From Gorsachius magnificus (taxonomy: Eukaryota > Chordata > Aves > Pelecaniformes > Ardeidae): a stretch of DNA of 64,000 nucleotides. The notes beneath the pieces are model-generated. The model saw nothing but the letters and a program-made list of their open reading frames with translations, was not told the DNA's origin and made no database searches. Numbering within the stretch: the first letter of the stretch is position 1; every line of letters begins with the position of its first letter. The position numbers were made by a program, and so were the translations under genes. Positions 10,225 to 22,148 of the stretch are shown in pieces. Where the stretch lies: NCBI GenBank assembly GCA_034008185.1, contig CM067104.1, positions 2,013,799 through 2,077,798 on the forward strand. Reading direction: 5' to 3'.

Positions 10225-11284
10225 CCGTAATGCAATTTTCCGTACAAGTAAAAGGCAAGGACTCTCGGAGCTCGGCTGGTTGTGTTTTCCATCTGCTGTG
10301 TGTTTAGAAAGTCCCCATTCTTAGCTACGGGGATGCTTAAATGAAATGATTAACAACGTGACCGAAGGGCTACTTGATCCTCTTTTACATGTTTCAACTC
10401 TTCCACAGCATCGTTCATCCTGGGTGAAAGGACCTGGATCTATTACAAATAATTTAACCAGTTATATAAGCTCATACGTCTGGCTTGTATCTAGATCATG
10501 GTATAGATACTGCACTGCTCAGTGGAATGAGTCTAACTATGGGAATATTGGTGAACGGAGGTGGGAAGGCAGGTTTCTAATAAACGCAAGAGTGATTGCA
10601 TGTTGCAAGAAACATGTGCTTTCGTTCTCGGCTAAAGGAGGTGAAATAAAACAGAAGCAAAGTCAGTGCCGAGTGAACATGAAGTAGCTTGAAAATCTGA
10701 ACCATGGAATCTCATCCTCCTCCATTTTCGTTGTGGGTTTGCTTGGCTTGCTCAGCATGCTTTTTCATTTCCAATGAACCGATACGGCTTTACATATCAA
10801 TTGATCCATACTATTTTTCAATGGCCGGAGAGGCGATTGGCCCCCGAGGCCGTATGTGACTCCGGGGCATGCCGTGTTCATGCAGTCACCTGATTTCCAT
10901 TCACCATCGATCGCCTTCCTCCCAGTTCCTCCCAAAGCGGCTGCGACTGCCATTGACATCAACAAATATACTGGGATCAATAATTTATTGTTGCGTTCAA
11001 AGAAATGGTTTGGATTAAAGGAGGTGCGGTAAAAAAAAACAAAACAAAACAAAAGCACAAGAGTTGAGAACAAGCATGGGGAAAATAATTTAGGAAACCG
11101 CAGCGAGGCGATGGCGTGTGCTGGCGTGTGTTAGCAGGGAGGGGGGGGGAGCTTGTCATGGCTGGGCTGCTGGCTTGAATCCAGGGGGGTTCAGGAATAA
11201 CCAAATGCTCGGGCTTTCCCCCTCGCGCCCAATTATTCCTCTTGCGGTGGGGAGCGGGCGGTCGCTACGCTGGGGAGTATGAGT

Positions 11285-11507
11285 AGAGAAGACACTAGGA
11301 AAAATTTCTTCACCTAAAGGGTTGTCAGGCTCTGGAAGGGGCTGCCCAGGGAAGGGGTCAAGTCCCCATCCCTGGAGGGATTTAAAAGAAGGATGGATGA
11401 GGTGCTGAGGGCCAGGGTTTGGTGGTGGGATGGCAGGGTTAGGTTAACGGTTGGACTTGATGATCTTCAAGGGCTTTTCCAACCTAGACGATTCTATGAT
11501 TCTGTAA
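11285..11507 (+). mobile_element. CR1 LINE 3' end
   Basis: A 5'-truncated CR1. It has AAATTTCTTCACCTAAAGGGTTGTCAGGCTCTGG, GGGCTGCCCAGGGAAGGGGTC and the terminal CGATTCTATGATTCTGT. It is non-coding. Confidence 0.9.
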
Positions 11508-11664
11508 GAGGTGGCTCAGCGCTGCGGGACCCTCCGTGGCGTTGTCACGATCCACTCTTGGGTTGAACAGTTTGGCAGAGGTTAAACCCCCTTGCTTTCC
11601 AACCGACCTCAGATAATTCTGGGAGGTTGGGGGCGGCTGGGCTTAACTTCTGATTAACTCCAAT

Positions 11665-12411
11665 GTTTTATCGTGACTAGGTTCCTTTTACATTCTCGGG
11701 AACAGAATTAAGACTCAAAACGGAGTCAAGTGCCAAGTCACTTTATTTGGCCAACAACAAATGCGCGAGAGGAAAGCAGAGAAAGAGAGGAAAAGTGAGA
11801 AAGGGAAAGAGAGGGGGAGAAACAAACGGCACGGGAGCGTTGCGATAGCTGCCACCACGGGTCTATGTGCTGTCCGTGCGGCCTGAGCGATCCACGCGGT
11901 CCATGCGGCTGGTGCGGCCCGAGCGGTCCAATGCGCCTGATGTATCTTCAAATCTGGTGGAAGGTAGATGTTCCTGGATTCTCCCTCTGGTTTCCGCTGG
12001 TTCCCCCTTTCATAGGGTTGTCTTTTTGCATAGTCGATGACTGTTTTGCGTACCCACGCCTCCCACTCGGCAGTGGGGCGCATGCCCAGTACCGTCACTA
12101 GAGTATGCGCGAAGGTTCTAGGGGGTCCGAGCCCCCTCCCCATTGTCAGTCAACTCTGGGCCCGGGCGCATGCGCAGAGGACATGTACTCCAAGATAACA
12201 GGACACAGGTTCCTGTGGGGTGGGTCTCAATGGGCCGAAACTGTCCTACTCAATTGTGGTGATTAGGCCATTCTGGTGGGGTGGGACTCAATGGGCTGAA
12301 ACTGGTGATTAAACTGCCCCGCTCAGTTGCCATTGATTAGGCTTCAGTAGATAAGCTTGCTAGATAAGCTTGCCTGCCACCAAAGTTGAGACAAGTTTCT
12401 AGTCCCTTACA
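11665..12411 (-). mobile_element. Solo LTR of an endogenous retrovirus
   Basis: On the minus strand the element begins TGTAAGGGACT at 12411 and runs about 750 bp. An AATAAA at 11748-11743 lies in a plausible R region, preceded by a C/T-rich block at 11760-11840 and a GGCCGCACSAG-type tandem stretch (11870-11935). This is LTR architecture: TG start, U3, poly(A) signal, U5. No gag, pol or env remains on either side, so it is a solo LTR. The U5 end (about 11665, ending ACA) and the target-site duplication are not resolved. Confidence 0.6.
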
Positions 12412-13704
12412 GGCGTTCGCTCAGGTTCAGGGCTGGCTTTTAACGCTTCGGGTGGACTTCTGGCTTATGGAAGGCTGGCTTTAAATACCGTCCCAAAGTT
12501 AGAGCAACTTCTGCCCTCTCTTCCCTCAGTCTTGGCCCGTGACAAAGTTTTATCCTGCCTAAGGGAGCACATCAGCAGACAGGGTATTTTAGGGAGAAGC
12601 CAGCAGGGACTGGGCTGTAGCAAAACCGCAGCTCGTTCCTTCCTGAACGTTCCTTCCTTCCATTTCAAAATGCAAAAACCTCGCTACCTGAGGCCCGCCA
12701 GCCCCGTTCCACGTTACTTGCGCTGTTCCTGTGCTAGCAGAAGGGCACGAGGAGTTTATAGATAAAGTATTCCTAGCGGTTAATTCCAGGAGGATTTAAA
12801 AAAAGAAGAGGAAAAAAAAAAAAAAGGCAGGCTGTAATGTTTGTCCTTGTCGAACAGCGCGTAACACGTTGTGAACTTTATAGGTCCTAAAGTTACGCAA
12901 ATAAAATCCTCACTGCTGGCCAAGTAGGAAGCAGGAAATATTGCAAATTACTAAAAGCCATCTCTCTTTTTTTTCTTTTAATACATAGACTGATACTTCT
13001 TTTTTCCAGGACTCCCCATGTGCTTTTAAACCCATACTGAATATGCACGCGGGCAGTTATTCATTCCTGTGCCTTTGGGCTTGCTTTGAAACTGTTCAGC
13101 TTGGCTGCCGAGGGAGGAGGTGGTGCTTGCTTGGGACCAGGAGCTCCCCCAGCTTGCTGGGGCAAACTGGGCAATACCCGGCTCTCTTTGGCCACGGAGA
13201 TGGTGTTTCTGGCCTGGGGTTTGGAGGAAGGCTGCTTGAAAACAGAGCAGCCGAAGCTCATCAGAAAGAGCTTGCATATCTGTCCCCAAGTGCTTCAACT
13301 TCCCTGATTTTCTTTTCACGGCTAAGGGAATGCCTGGGCATAAACCATGTTGTTCCTATAACTCATGCTGGACAAGAACACTGTTGTTCTGAAGACAAGA
13401 ATAACAAAAGTTGCCTTTATTTCCAGGGATGCTGAACTCCCAGCAGTTCTGCGGAACGCTGAGAGGTGTCAATGCTCAACACCGTTACAAACCAGGCTGC
13501 TTCTAAGGAGCCTAACGCTTCCCTGAAGGAGCCCGGCCTTACAGTTGTGAAGTTGCAGAGCTGGATACCTGATCCTTAGGCTGTTTGCGGATTTAATCAA
13601 CCTTAGTGATTTAATGTGGTACATAGGCCCTTCACTCAGAGGTATATTCCGTTGAGTGGGGAAGTCTTCCAGAAACAAGAGGTTGAACAACAAATGCTGC
13701 TATT

Positions 13705-14311
13705 GGAATCACAGAATCATTTGGGTTGGAATAGCCCTTTAAGACCATCAAGCCCAACCGCTCCCCTACCCCTGCCATCCCACCCCCAAACCCCAGCCCT
13801 CAGCCCCGCCTCTGCCCGGCTGTTGAACACCCGCAGGGACGGGGACTCGACCCCTTCCCTGGGCAGCCCCTTCCAGCGCCTGACAGCCCTTTAGGGAAGG
13901 AACTGTTCCCCAGGGCCAACCCAAATCCTCTGGTTTCATCACCCTTTCACCATTAACACCAATAAAAATCGTAGAATCCTAGAACTGAATCATGACGGCT
14001 GGAAACGACCTCCGAGATCATCACGTCCAACATCAGCCCAACCCCCCGTGCCTGCTAAACCCTGTCCCCAAGGGCCACGTCCCCACGGGTTTTGAACCCC
14101 TCCAGGGATGGGGACCCCCCCACCGCTCCGGGCAGCCCCTTCCAGGCTTGACCACTCCTTGAGGGGAGGAATTGTTCCCCATGGCCAACCCAACCCTGCC
14201 CTGGCACAACTTGAGGCCGGTGCCCCTCGTCCCATCGCCCCTTCCCTGGGAGCAGAGCCCGACCCCCCCGGCTCCCCCCTCCTCTCAGGCAGTTGTAGGG
14301 AGCAATGAGGC
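13705..14311 (-). mobile_element. Chimeric CR1-linker-CR1 element, copy 1
   Basis: Minus-oriented. A CR1 3' end (13705-13920) is followed, going 5', by a 50-bp non-CR1 linker (13921-13970, containing CTCTGGTTTCATCACCCTTT) and a second CR1 3' part (13971-14311). The identical arrangement occurs at 19277-19892 and 63305-63965. Copy 1 is the most 5'-truncated or nearly so, ending in GGCAGTTGTAGGGAGCAATGAGG. Confidence 0.85.
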
Positions 14312-16429
14312 CAATTCCAATGGCATTTCTAGCAGAAGATGAGCTTTTCTTTTTTTTTGACTGTCAGATGAAATCAGTAGCAGGATGGTAACGTTAAGAC
14401 AACTAGGAACAGCTGCGGTGAGGGGAGGGCAACTTTTGTCTAATCGGATGAGATATGCATGGGGTGATGAGGAAAGATGAAGGCAGCAGTAAGGAAACCC
14501 CAGGCCTGCCCAGGTTGTATTCCAGAACATTGCAGGAATTCTGAGGTCTGTGTTGTGTAAGAGCAGAGAACTAGAAGGGGGGTGGGGGGGTGGGGGATTT
14601 ATTCTCCTTCCCATCATATTTGTCCATATTTGTCCCGTTTGTTATCGTCCCATTTGTAATCCTACCGAGGGCTCCGCAACATTAAATGAATTCCTCCAAA
14701 ATGACTGTGTAGCATAACTGTTACCTTGCTCCTATTTTATGGGTCACTGGTTGGCTGAATGAATTGAGCAAGGAATTAAATTTGGGTTAGTGTCTTACTT
14801 ATTACACAATAACTGTTTTGAAGAATTCTGTGTTCAGAAGTTAGGCTTTAAAAAAAGGGGACCTCGAAGCGCTGCCCTTCGGCTTGCTCGGCCTGCGTGC
14901 ATCTCCCAGTTCCTACAGGAGATCGGTGATAAATGCAAGTCAGCTTTGAGTAACGGCCAACGCAGGGAACTGGAGAGCTGGGGTAAGCTGGTTTTAGTCC
15001 TGGTAGCTTACTGGGGGACGCTACAACAGTCACACTGCTACTGGTACGGGCTGAAAAAGCCCCCATTACTAGATCTTTAGTTTCTCAGGTTTTTATTAAA
15101 GCATCTTTAAATATTAATATGTTTTCTAATATGTTTCGGTTGCTTTTGGTTGCTACTGTGCTTCTCTCTCCTCCCTACGTTCCTGTTCATTTTTTTTTTT
15201 TTTACCTTCGGAGACATGCGTGTCCTGGCACTGCCGTTCCAAGAGCGTAACTGCTCTCTTGCCCTGTCCGGAGTCTGCCCTTGAGCTCGGCTTCGAGACG
15301 AGTGCCTGGGGAGCTTCTGCGACGTTTTACGTAGGGTGGGGAGAATGACCAGCAACAAAACAATAAATATTGCTCGAAAGTGAAAAAGCTCGCTGCTTTT
15401 TTTTTTTTTTTTTTTTTTTCCCCTGCTTTATAGCATCAAATGTGACATGAGGGCTTTTCCTCCTGCATCGCAGCCAGTCGGGTTGCTGAACCTTTTCATT
15501 GATAAAATTGGCCTGTTCTAGACACACAGAATTTGCTGCAGATGGAGAAGATCGGCGAGTTCTTCTGAAGGCCATTTCCAGCCACGGATTTTTCTCATGC
15601 ATGGATATTTTGGTTTGGCTTCAAGCTTTTTAGGCTCTCAGGCAGTAGAATTCCAGAGGGCTGTTCATCTACGCTGTGTTTTCCTTTCTGCCCCAACCCC
15701 GCCTGTTCAAACCAAAGGCCGCGTGTGTCTATGTGGGTTATATAAAAATTCCTACAGAAGGGCCCTCTCTCGAAGGAACTGGAAGACATACTGTGAATGA
15801 CTGAATCTTGCAAATTAATAAATGAAGAAATGTATTAAAGCAAAGATATTGCCTCAAAAGTGTTTTTTTTAATTTATTTTGACAATCGGCTTGAATAATT
15901 CATTAGAATATTTCATAATGTACCAGTAAATGGACTGCTGGGAATATTTAGAAAAAATAATTAAGCTTTAGCAAGCAGGCACCTCAGTACGGCATTTTTT
16001 CCGGTGTAAAATCTTTGATGTTTGAAAAATGCGTGCGTGTAAAGATGTAATTGGGCCCAGTGAGTTCTTTGCACCAACCCCCAGGTGCACGGGACCAATT
16101 GCGAGTCCCCCCGAAGTCACAGGGATCCCCCGCAGTGCAGTGGTGGTCCCGGTGCCGTTACCCATAGCTCGGTAAAGCCCAGACCCTCTCCTCCAACTCA
16201 TCCAACTCGCGTTCTCCGACTCGTCTAACTTGCGTTCTCCGACTCTACAGGCATGGTCAGTCTTTGTGACAATTTTCAAAACGTTTCTCTTGTTAGAGGT
16301 TGGAGAGTCACATGTGGAAAGCACCAAAATAAATTCTAGCATTTCTTCTTACCGATTTCTGTATAGCCCAGCAAGACCGTACTCAGCCGGAAAATAAATT
16401 TTACAGACTTTTTAGTCTGAAGAAGCTTT

Positions 16430-16723
16430 CCATGCAGAACAGCCCAGGTGGTGCTTCAGCCGGACCAGAGGCAACGGCCTCAAGTTGTGCCAGGGCAGGT
16501 TTAGGTTGGCCATGGGGAACAATTCCTTCCCCGCAAGGGCTGTCAGGCGCTGGAAGGGGCTGCCCAGGGAAGGGGTTGAGTCCCCGTCCCTGCGGGTGTT
16601 TAACAGCCGGGCAGAGGCGGGGCTGAGGGCCGGGGTTTGGGGGTGGGATGGCAGGGGTAGGGGAACGGTTGGGCTTGGTGACCTTAAAGGGCTTTTCCAA
16701 CCCAAACGATTCCATGATTCTAT
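16430..16723 (+). mobile_element. CR1 LINE 3' end
   Basis: A plus-oriented CR1 of the same subfamily as the 3' half of the chimeric elements. Here the natural upstream CR1 sequence GGCCTCAAGTTGTGCCAGGGCAGG is present instead of the linker. It ends CCATGATTCTATGG. Confidence 0.88.
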
Positions 16724-16959
16724 GGTGTGGAGGTGCCTTTGTTGGCAGAGATGAGCCTGAGCCGCCCGGCTCGCCCAGAACACGCGTGGCCAACAGGACG
16801 GGTGCTCGTGAGACAGCGGCGGTGCTCGCCCTGGGGTGCGGAGCTGCGCTGGGCGTAGGGAGCTTCCTGATGGCCGGAGCCAGTACTGGAGGCGGCGGCT
16901 GTTAGATACAGCCCGTTATTCACGGGAAGAGTCCCAGGACTTGCGGTCAGCTTCCACTT

Positions 16960-17035
16960 CAACCACCGATTTCCAGGTGACCTTGGACAAATTATTTTCC
17001 CTTTCTGCACCGCTCTCTCTTTGCAGGGAAACTTT
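16960..17035 (+). mobile_element. MIR-like SINE relic
   Basis: CCAGGTGACCTTGGACAAATTATTTTCCCTTTCTGCACC resembles the MIR core and tail phrase GTGACCTTGGGCAAGT...CTTTCTGTGCC. It is heavily diverged. Confidence 0.35.
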
Positions 17036-19276
17036 TCTACTTAAATCCTGAGATCTGCAGGGTGCAGGCAGTTTAATGTTTGTTCATTCGGTCAGCGCGT
17101 GGCTGAGGACTCATTTTAGTGAAGGTCTTGAAGTAGTAGATTGATTTTTAAAAAATCAAATAATGAGCTAACGCCTGATGGTTTTTGAATACCCTCTCAT
17201 AACTAATTTTAAATATACACAGAAGGGAAGGGAACACGCACCAGCTCACCCGCTCGGTTGTGCGTCGTGTGGAGGTCTCTGCAGTGGAAAGTTTTACCAA
17301 AATAGGTGGATTGGAGCCTGAATTCCCCCAGAAGCAGACATGCTGGCACCCTCGTTCTCTGTGGCGGCTTTGGGGGGGATATTGTGGGGTGTTTTTTTTT
17401 ATTTTAGCAGATGTTCATGCGCTCTAAACTCGTTCTGTTCTTCCAGTGAACACTGAGAACCCCCTCCCATGGTGAATGCTGGCTGATGCTTGAGGAATAG
17501 CATTGCATCCTCATGTGAATTTTTATTTTTTAATTGAGGTTTTCTTTTCTTCCTACTGAGAAGAAGAGTAAATCTCGAAAGTGGAAATCCTTGGTGCTCT
17601 CGCCGGTTTTTTTGCTTCAATAACAACCAGAATGCTCCCAACACCTCCAGTTTTAACCGCTGCTCCTTGCTGGCAGAACGGGCTGCCCGCGTGTTGGCTG
17701 CTCCATGGGAGCCTGGGGGCCTTGGTGGGGCTGTGTAACGGAGGCGTTCCAAACTATTTGTTTGGGTTTTTTTAAATAAAACTAGCTCTATATCCTGGGG
17801 AGTGCTGTCTGTAGGCTGAGTAAAGGTAAGGATTAAGGGTTGGCTGTTGGAGCTGCAAAGCTGGTCATCGTAAGAATATGCAACGTTGTGCTATCAAAGA
17901 TGGGAAAGCTGCTGTATGGCTGCGATTGACGGAATTAAATAAACATTCCATTCCCATCCTTTCAGTTTGCATCCTGGTTTTGTCCATTATATTAATACGG
18001 GATAATTTCCTGGGAAAACACATCAGGACAGGCAAGAAATTCCCAAGAAACGAAAGCCCTAAGTCGCTATTCCGTGCTGATACCAAGCGAGGAACAGCCC
18101 TGTAGGCACCAAACGCTGAACGAGAAGCAATCGCTTCGTGTGACTGCAGTAGCGGAACAGCCTGCACCCGGTGTGAACACCGCGAGGACGGGTGGCATGG
18201 AGCAAACCGGGTGTCACCTGGTTCATCGGTGCAGCATCAAAGCGCGCCTTGGTTTGTTAACGGGCGGGATCTTTGCAAAACCACTGCGATGCGCGGTTGC
18301 GTAGCACATGGCAGGGGAGATGGTTCGGGTTTCTTGTTGGTTTGGGTTCATTTATTTGTTTTAAGTGGCCGCTTAGCAGAGGAGTTGGTTGCTTGCAGTT
18401 GCCTGTTGCGTAATTGCGCGTACAAATCAAGCGTTCATTTGTGCCTTCACTTCTTTCCCTTTTTCATGCGATGTCCCTGAGCTACTTTGGTTTCTAAATT
18501 CAGGCCTTACATATTTATCTGTGCCATTCAATTAGACCACATCCCCAACGCTGCTATATACTTTCACAGTATGTGGGAAATTTGGTAATTAAATGCATGC
18601 AAATGCTGCAAGAATAGAATAAATTAATTTTTCCTTAATATCAGCAGGCTATTCTGTGACGTTTCTAGAGATAAAGTCACCAGGATACTGCCTTTTCCTT
18701 CCCCCCCCTTGCCATCTTTTTTGAGTCTTTGTTGTTATTACTCTAGAAAAGCCTGGTCAAGTTTATATGAAAAGGATCCCAGCCCAGGCTACGCTGCATA
18801 GTTCTTTAAGGAGGGAGACCTATACTTAAGTTTTGGGCTCTCCAGATGAACCCTGAGATGGAAACAGCGGTTTAAGTTCTACAGGTGTGGTGCGGCTTTA
18901 GCTTTGCCTGCGAATGGGAGCCTTCCGAAAGCGCGTAAATGGCGGTGTCGCAGCCAGAGTGAGGCAGTTGCAAGGAAAAAACTGAAATCTCCCGGAAGGA
19001 TACTTTGCACTCAACCTCCTGGCTTTTGGAAATACCCCAGGTACTCTATTAAAGGCTGGGATCTCCAGGTATTTCTTTAAAACAGGACTCTGTTACTCCT
19101 ATGCTGTACTTATTCGTGAAGTCCACCGCGATCCATAGAAAGTTGTGATTCTGGGTTTCAGAGTGTGCCCGTTGCTCAGGCTGGGCAAAGGCATCCCAGC
19201 TCGCCCTCACGGATGGGAGCGTGCCGCCGTTTTGGTGATGCTCTGGCTTCTGTGAACTCTTCCCTGGAGCGTGTCC

Positions 19277-19892
19277 CCCCGGCTGGGGGGCGGCGGGGGG
19301 GGGGGGGGCCCGGCGGGCTCGCTCCGCCGGGGGGGCGGGCTCTGCTCCCAGGGAAGGGGCGATGGGACGAGGGGCACCGGCCTCAAGTTGTGCCAGGGCA
19401 GGGTTGGGTTGGCCATGGGGAACAATTCCTCCCCTCAAGGAGTGGTCAAGCCTGGAAGGGGCTGCCCGGAGCGGTGGGGGAGTCCCCATCCCTGGAGGGG
19501 TTCAAAACCCGTGGGGACGTGGCCCTTGGGGACGGGGTTTAGCAGGCACGGGGGGTTGGGCTGATGTTGGCCGTGATGATCTTGGAGGTCGTTTCCAGCC
19601 ATCATGATTCAATTCTAGGATTCTGTGATTTTTGTTTGTGTTAATGGTGAAAGGGTGATGAAACCAGAGGATTTGGGTTGGCCCTGGGGAACAATTCCTT
19701 CCCCGCAAGGGCTGTCAGGCGCTGGAAGGGGCTGCCCAGGGAAGGGGTCGAGTCCCCGTCCCTGCGGGTGTTTAACAGCCGGGCAGAGGCGGGGCTGAGG
19801 GATGGGGTTTGGGGGTGGGATGGCAGGGGTAGGGGAACGCTTGGGCTTGGTGACTTTAAAGGGCTTTCCCAACCCAAGCGATTCTATGATTC
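19277..19892 (+). mobile_element. Chimeric CR1-linker-CR1 element, copy 2
   Basis: Plus-oriented: a first CR1 3' part with its tail (19277-19627), the 51-bp linker (19628-19678, GTGTTAATGGTGAAAGGGTG within it), then a second CR1 3' end (19679-19892) ending CGATTCTATGATTC. It has the same junctions as copies 1 and 3. Confidence 0.85.
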
Positions 19893-20756
19893 CCACGTGA
19901 ATACAGTCCAGTCCTCAAAGCCAAAGGGCTGTAACAACCATTGGTGGCTAACACCATGCTAAAATAGCTGAATTGTAACAATTCAGTCCTGTATTACAGT
20001 TTTAAAGGAATTTGGGAGTCATTCTTCGTTCGGAGAGTCAAAATCCAATGCACGCTTTGATGCTCTGTACTCTTAGCTTGAAAGATCTGACCTTACTGAT
20101 GATCGTTGTTCCTTACTTAAGGGACCTCATCCCACAGAGCTTTTGGGTTCTTCCTGTGCCGTACGTTCGTGGTTATTTTGCCTTTCCTCTTGCATTCGTT
20201 GCCACGTTGGTGCTTGGGTCCCTCCCTGAGGTGCCAAGCCGTGTCAGGGCTGGGTTGAATTCCAGCCTGCAGCACTGCAGTGCTGTTGCATCAGTGCAGG
20301 GCTTCTGGAATTCCTCCCCTGGAGCGTGGAAAGCTTGAGCAGGTACCGGTAGCTCAGAAATGCAATATATTCTTGTTGCTGGTTCTCCAGCAAGAGCTTG
20401 GCACAAGGTGCAAGGCTGCAGAGGGTTTGTAGGCGGCTGGATTCAGATAAAGGAACTTCCTTGCAGCTCTTCTCTTTTGTAGGAGTGGGGGGAAGAGCGC
20501 GAGGTGCTCTTTGTAGGGAGAGTAAAATCCTGCCAGAGGGCTGTGCTCCTTTGCAGACGGAAGCTCTGCGAGGGCTTCTCAGCTGCTTCCCTTTGCTTTT
20601 CTTCTTATCACGGAGAAGTGCTCCTTCGAGTTGCATCTGATGCAAAGGCGACTGTGTCTAACCCGCGTATTATAGCTATTTAACTTTCAGAAATGGCTAT
20701 TGTGCTTGATAAAAGTCTTTGAAATTTATTTCATTCTTAGGGTCTGAAATAATAGA

Positions 20757-21154
20757 AACCCTGATAATCGTTGGGGGTGTTCAGCCTGGGGAAGAGGAGG
20801 CTGCGGGGGGACCTGATTGCAGCCACTCAGGGCTTCAAGGGGGCCCCCAGGGAAGACGGGGACAAGCTTTTGAGCAGGGCTGGGCCAGGACACGGGGGGA
20901 TGGTTTGAAACTGAAGCAGGGGAGGTTTAGGCTGGATCTAAGGAAGAAATTCTTTACCGGGAGGGTGGTGAAACCCTGGCAGGGGTTGCCCAGAGAGGGG
21001 GTGGAGGCCCCATCCCTGGGAACATCCCAGGCCAGGTTGGACGGGGCTGTGAGCAACCTGGTCTGGTTCAAGGTGTCCCTGCTCCTGCAGGGGGGCTGGG
21101 CTGGGTGACCTCTAGGGGTCCCTTCCAACCCAAAACATTCTATGATTCTATGAT
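20757..21154 (+). mobile_element. CR1 LINE 3' part
   Basis: Starts near GGGTGTTCAGCCTGGGGAAGAGGAGGC and ends CCAAAACATTCTATGATTCTATGATT. It is the subfamily also seen at 2985-3710. Confidence 0.9.
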
Positions 21155-21174
21155 TAATTATATATATGTAAAAT

Positions 21175-21234
21175 GAAAGGGTGAGACCTCTGAAGGTCCC
21201 TTCCGACCCAAAACATTCTATGATTCTATGGTTC
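21175..21234 (+). mobile_element. Very short CR1 3' end
   Basis: GAGACCTCTGAAGGTCCC, CCGACCCAAAACATTCTATG and the tail directly follow the larger CR1, separated by an AT-rich spacer. It is either an independent truncated insertion or a duplicated tail. Confidence 0.8.
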
Positions 21235-21633
21235 CGTGAGATTTGATTTCCCGCAGTCGAGATGTAGCGTGCGCCGCAGGAGCTGAGCCCAGCGAGGCCT
21301 TGGTCCTTCCTAGAGAAGCGTTGGGAGGGCTCCCTGGCACAGCTATTCCAAAGCGTGCCGAAGTCATCAGGGAAACTTCTCCTTAACTGCTGTAATATCT
21401 GATAGGACACGAAGGAGCGCGTTTTTTTATAAAAGCTCAACATATTCCATGCGCGTCGGCTACTGCACGCTCTCGTAAACCCAGCCCCAAGTTCCTCCTC
21501 CCTTGTGTTGTCTTGAGGGGGGGTGCTTTGCTAAATGCCTTTGGTGGCAGGGTAAGGCACGTGCTAACCCCCAGCCCTTTTTAGGCAACGCTGAACACCT
21601 TGTCCTGACCCAGGGAACAGAGCTGACTTGGAA

Positions 21634-21741
21634 TTTTTATCTAATAATCAGTTTTTATTTAATAATCAGTTTTTATCTCATAACCAGTTTTTACCTAATA
21701 CTCAGTTTTTATCTGATAATCAGTTTTTACCTAATACTCAG
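21634..21741. repeat. 18-bp minisatellite, 6 copies
   Basis: Six exact-length units of the TTTTTATCTAATAATCAG type (108 bp), with substitutions at a few positions (TTT/CTC/CCT, AATAAT/AATACT/CATAAC). Being a multiple of three it opens a spurious SFYLII-type reading frame. It lies about 400 bp 5' of the initiator exon. Confidence 0.93.
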
Positions 21742-22148
21742 TTTGCTAGAGAGCGATGGCCGGTGGAATCATTTTTGCAGGAAAATACTGGGTTTGAGAA
21801 AGTTGTTTTTCAGAACGGTTTCTCTACTCCAGAGTTTGTGTTCAGGAGACACCCGAATCGGGGCAGCCACCGGCGTGGCTGTCGCAGACCCAGGCCCGTG
21901 CACCGCTTCTGCTTGTGCTGCAAAGCTTGGGTGATGGAGCGTGGCGGGCAGGGATGGGACGGGCAGGTTCCCCCGGTGCCCGTCTGCCGGTGGCTTGGGT
22001 TGGGACTGAGAAGCAGTGGGTCTGCTTGCCTTGGTCTGGGAGGAGCCGAAGCCCCGGGTCGCCTTTGGATTTTCGGTGCAATTTGCTTTGCCTGTCGGGT
22101 TTTGCCGTGACTGACTTTGTTCTGCCTGTGCTGTTTGCTCCCCTGCAG

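Larger units (their letters stand above)
8051..22148 (+). other. SCN8A: SCN8A intron 1 (14.1 kb)
   Basis: From left to right it holds the rest of the CpG island, a G17 run at 9848, a possible regulatory block (10081-10330), a GC-rich non-repetitive block (10770-10990), a CR1 (11285-11507), a minus-strand LTR (11665-12411), a chimeric CR1 (13705-14311), a CR1 (16430-16723), a MIR-like relic (16960-17035), a chimeric CR1 (19277-19892), two CR1 copies (20757-21154, 21175-21234) and an 18-bp tandem repeat (21634-21741). The remaining stretches (8950-10080, 12412-13704, 14312-16429, 17036-19276, 19893-20756) show nothing I recognise. Confidence 0.7.

Noticed and set aside
11715..12143. 142-codon minus-strand frame
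   Set aside because: It lies wholly inside the LTR and reads its U3/U5 sequence. It does not resemble a retroviral protein.
21503..21934. Frame with repeated FYLIIS motif resembling a membrane protein
   Set aside because: It is generated by the 18-bp T-rich tandem repeat; not a gene.
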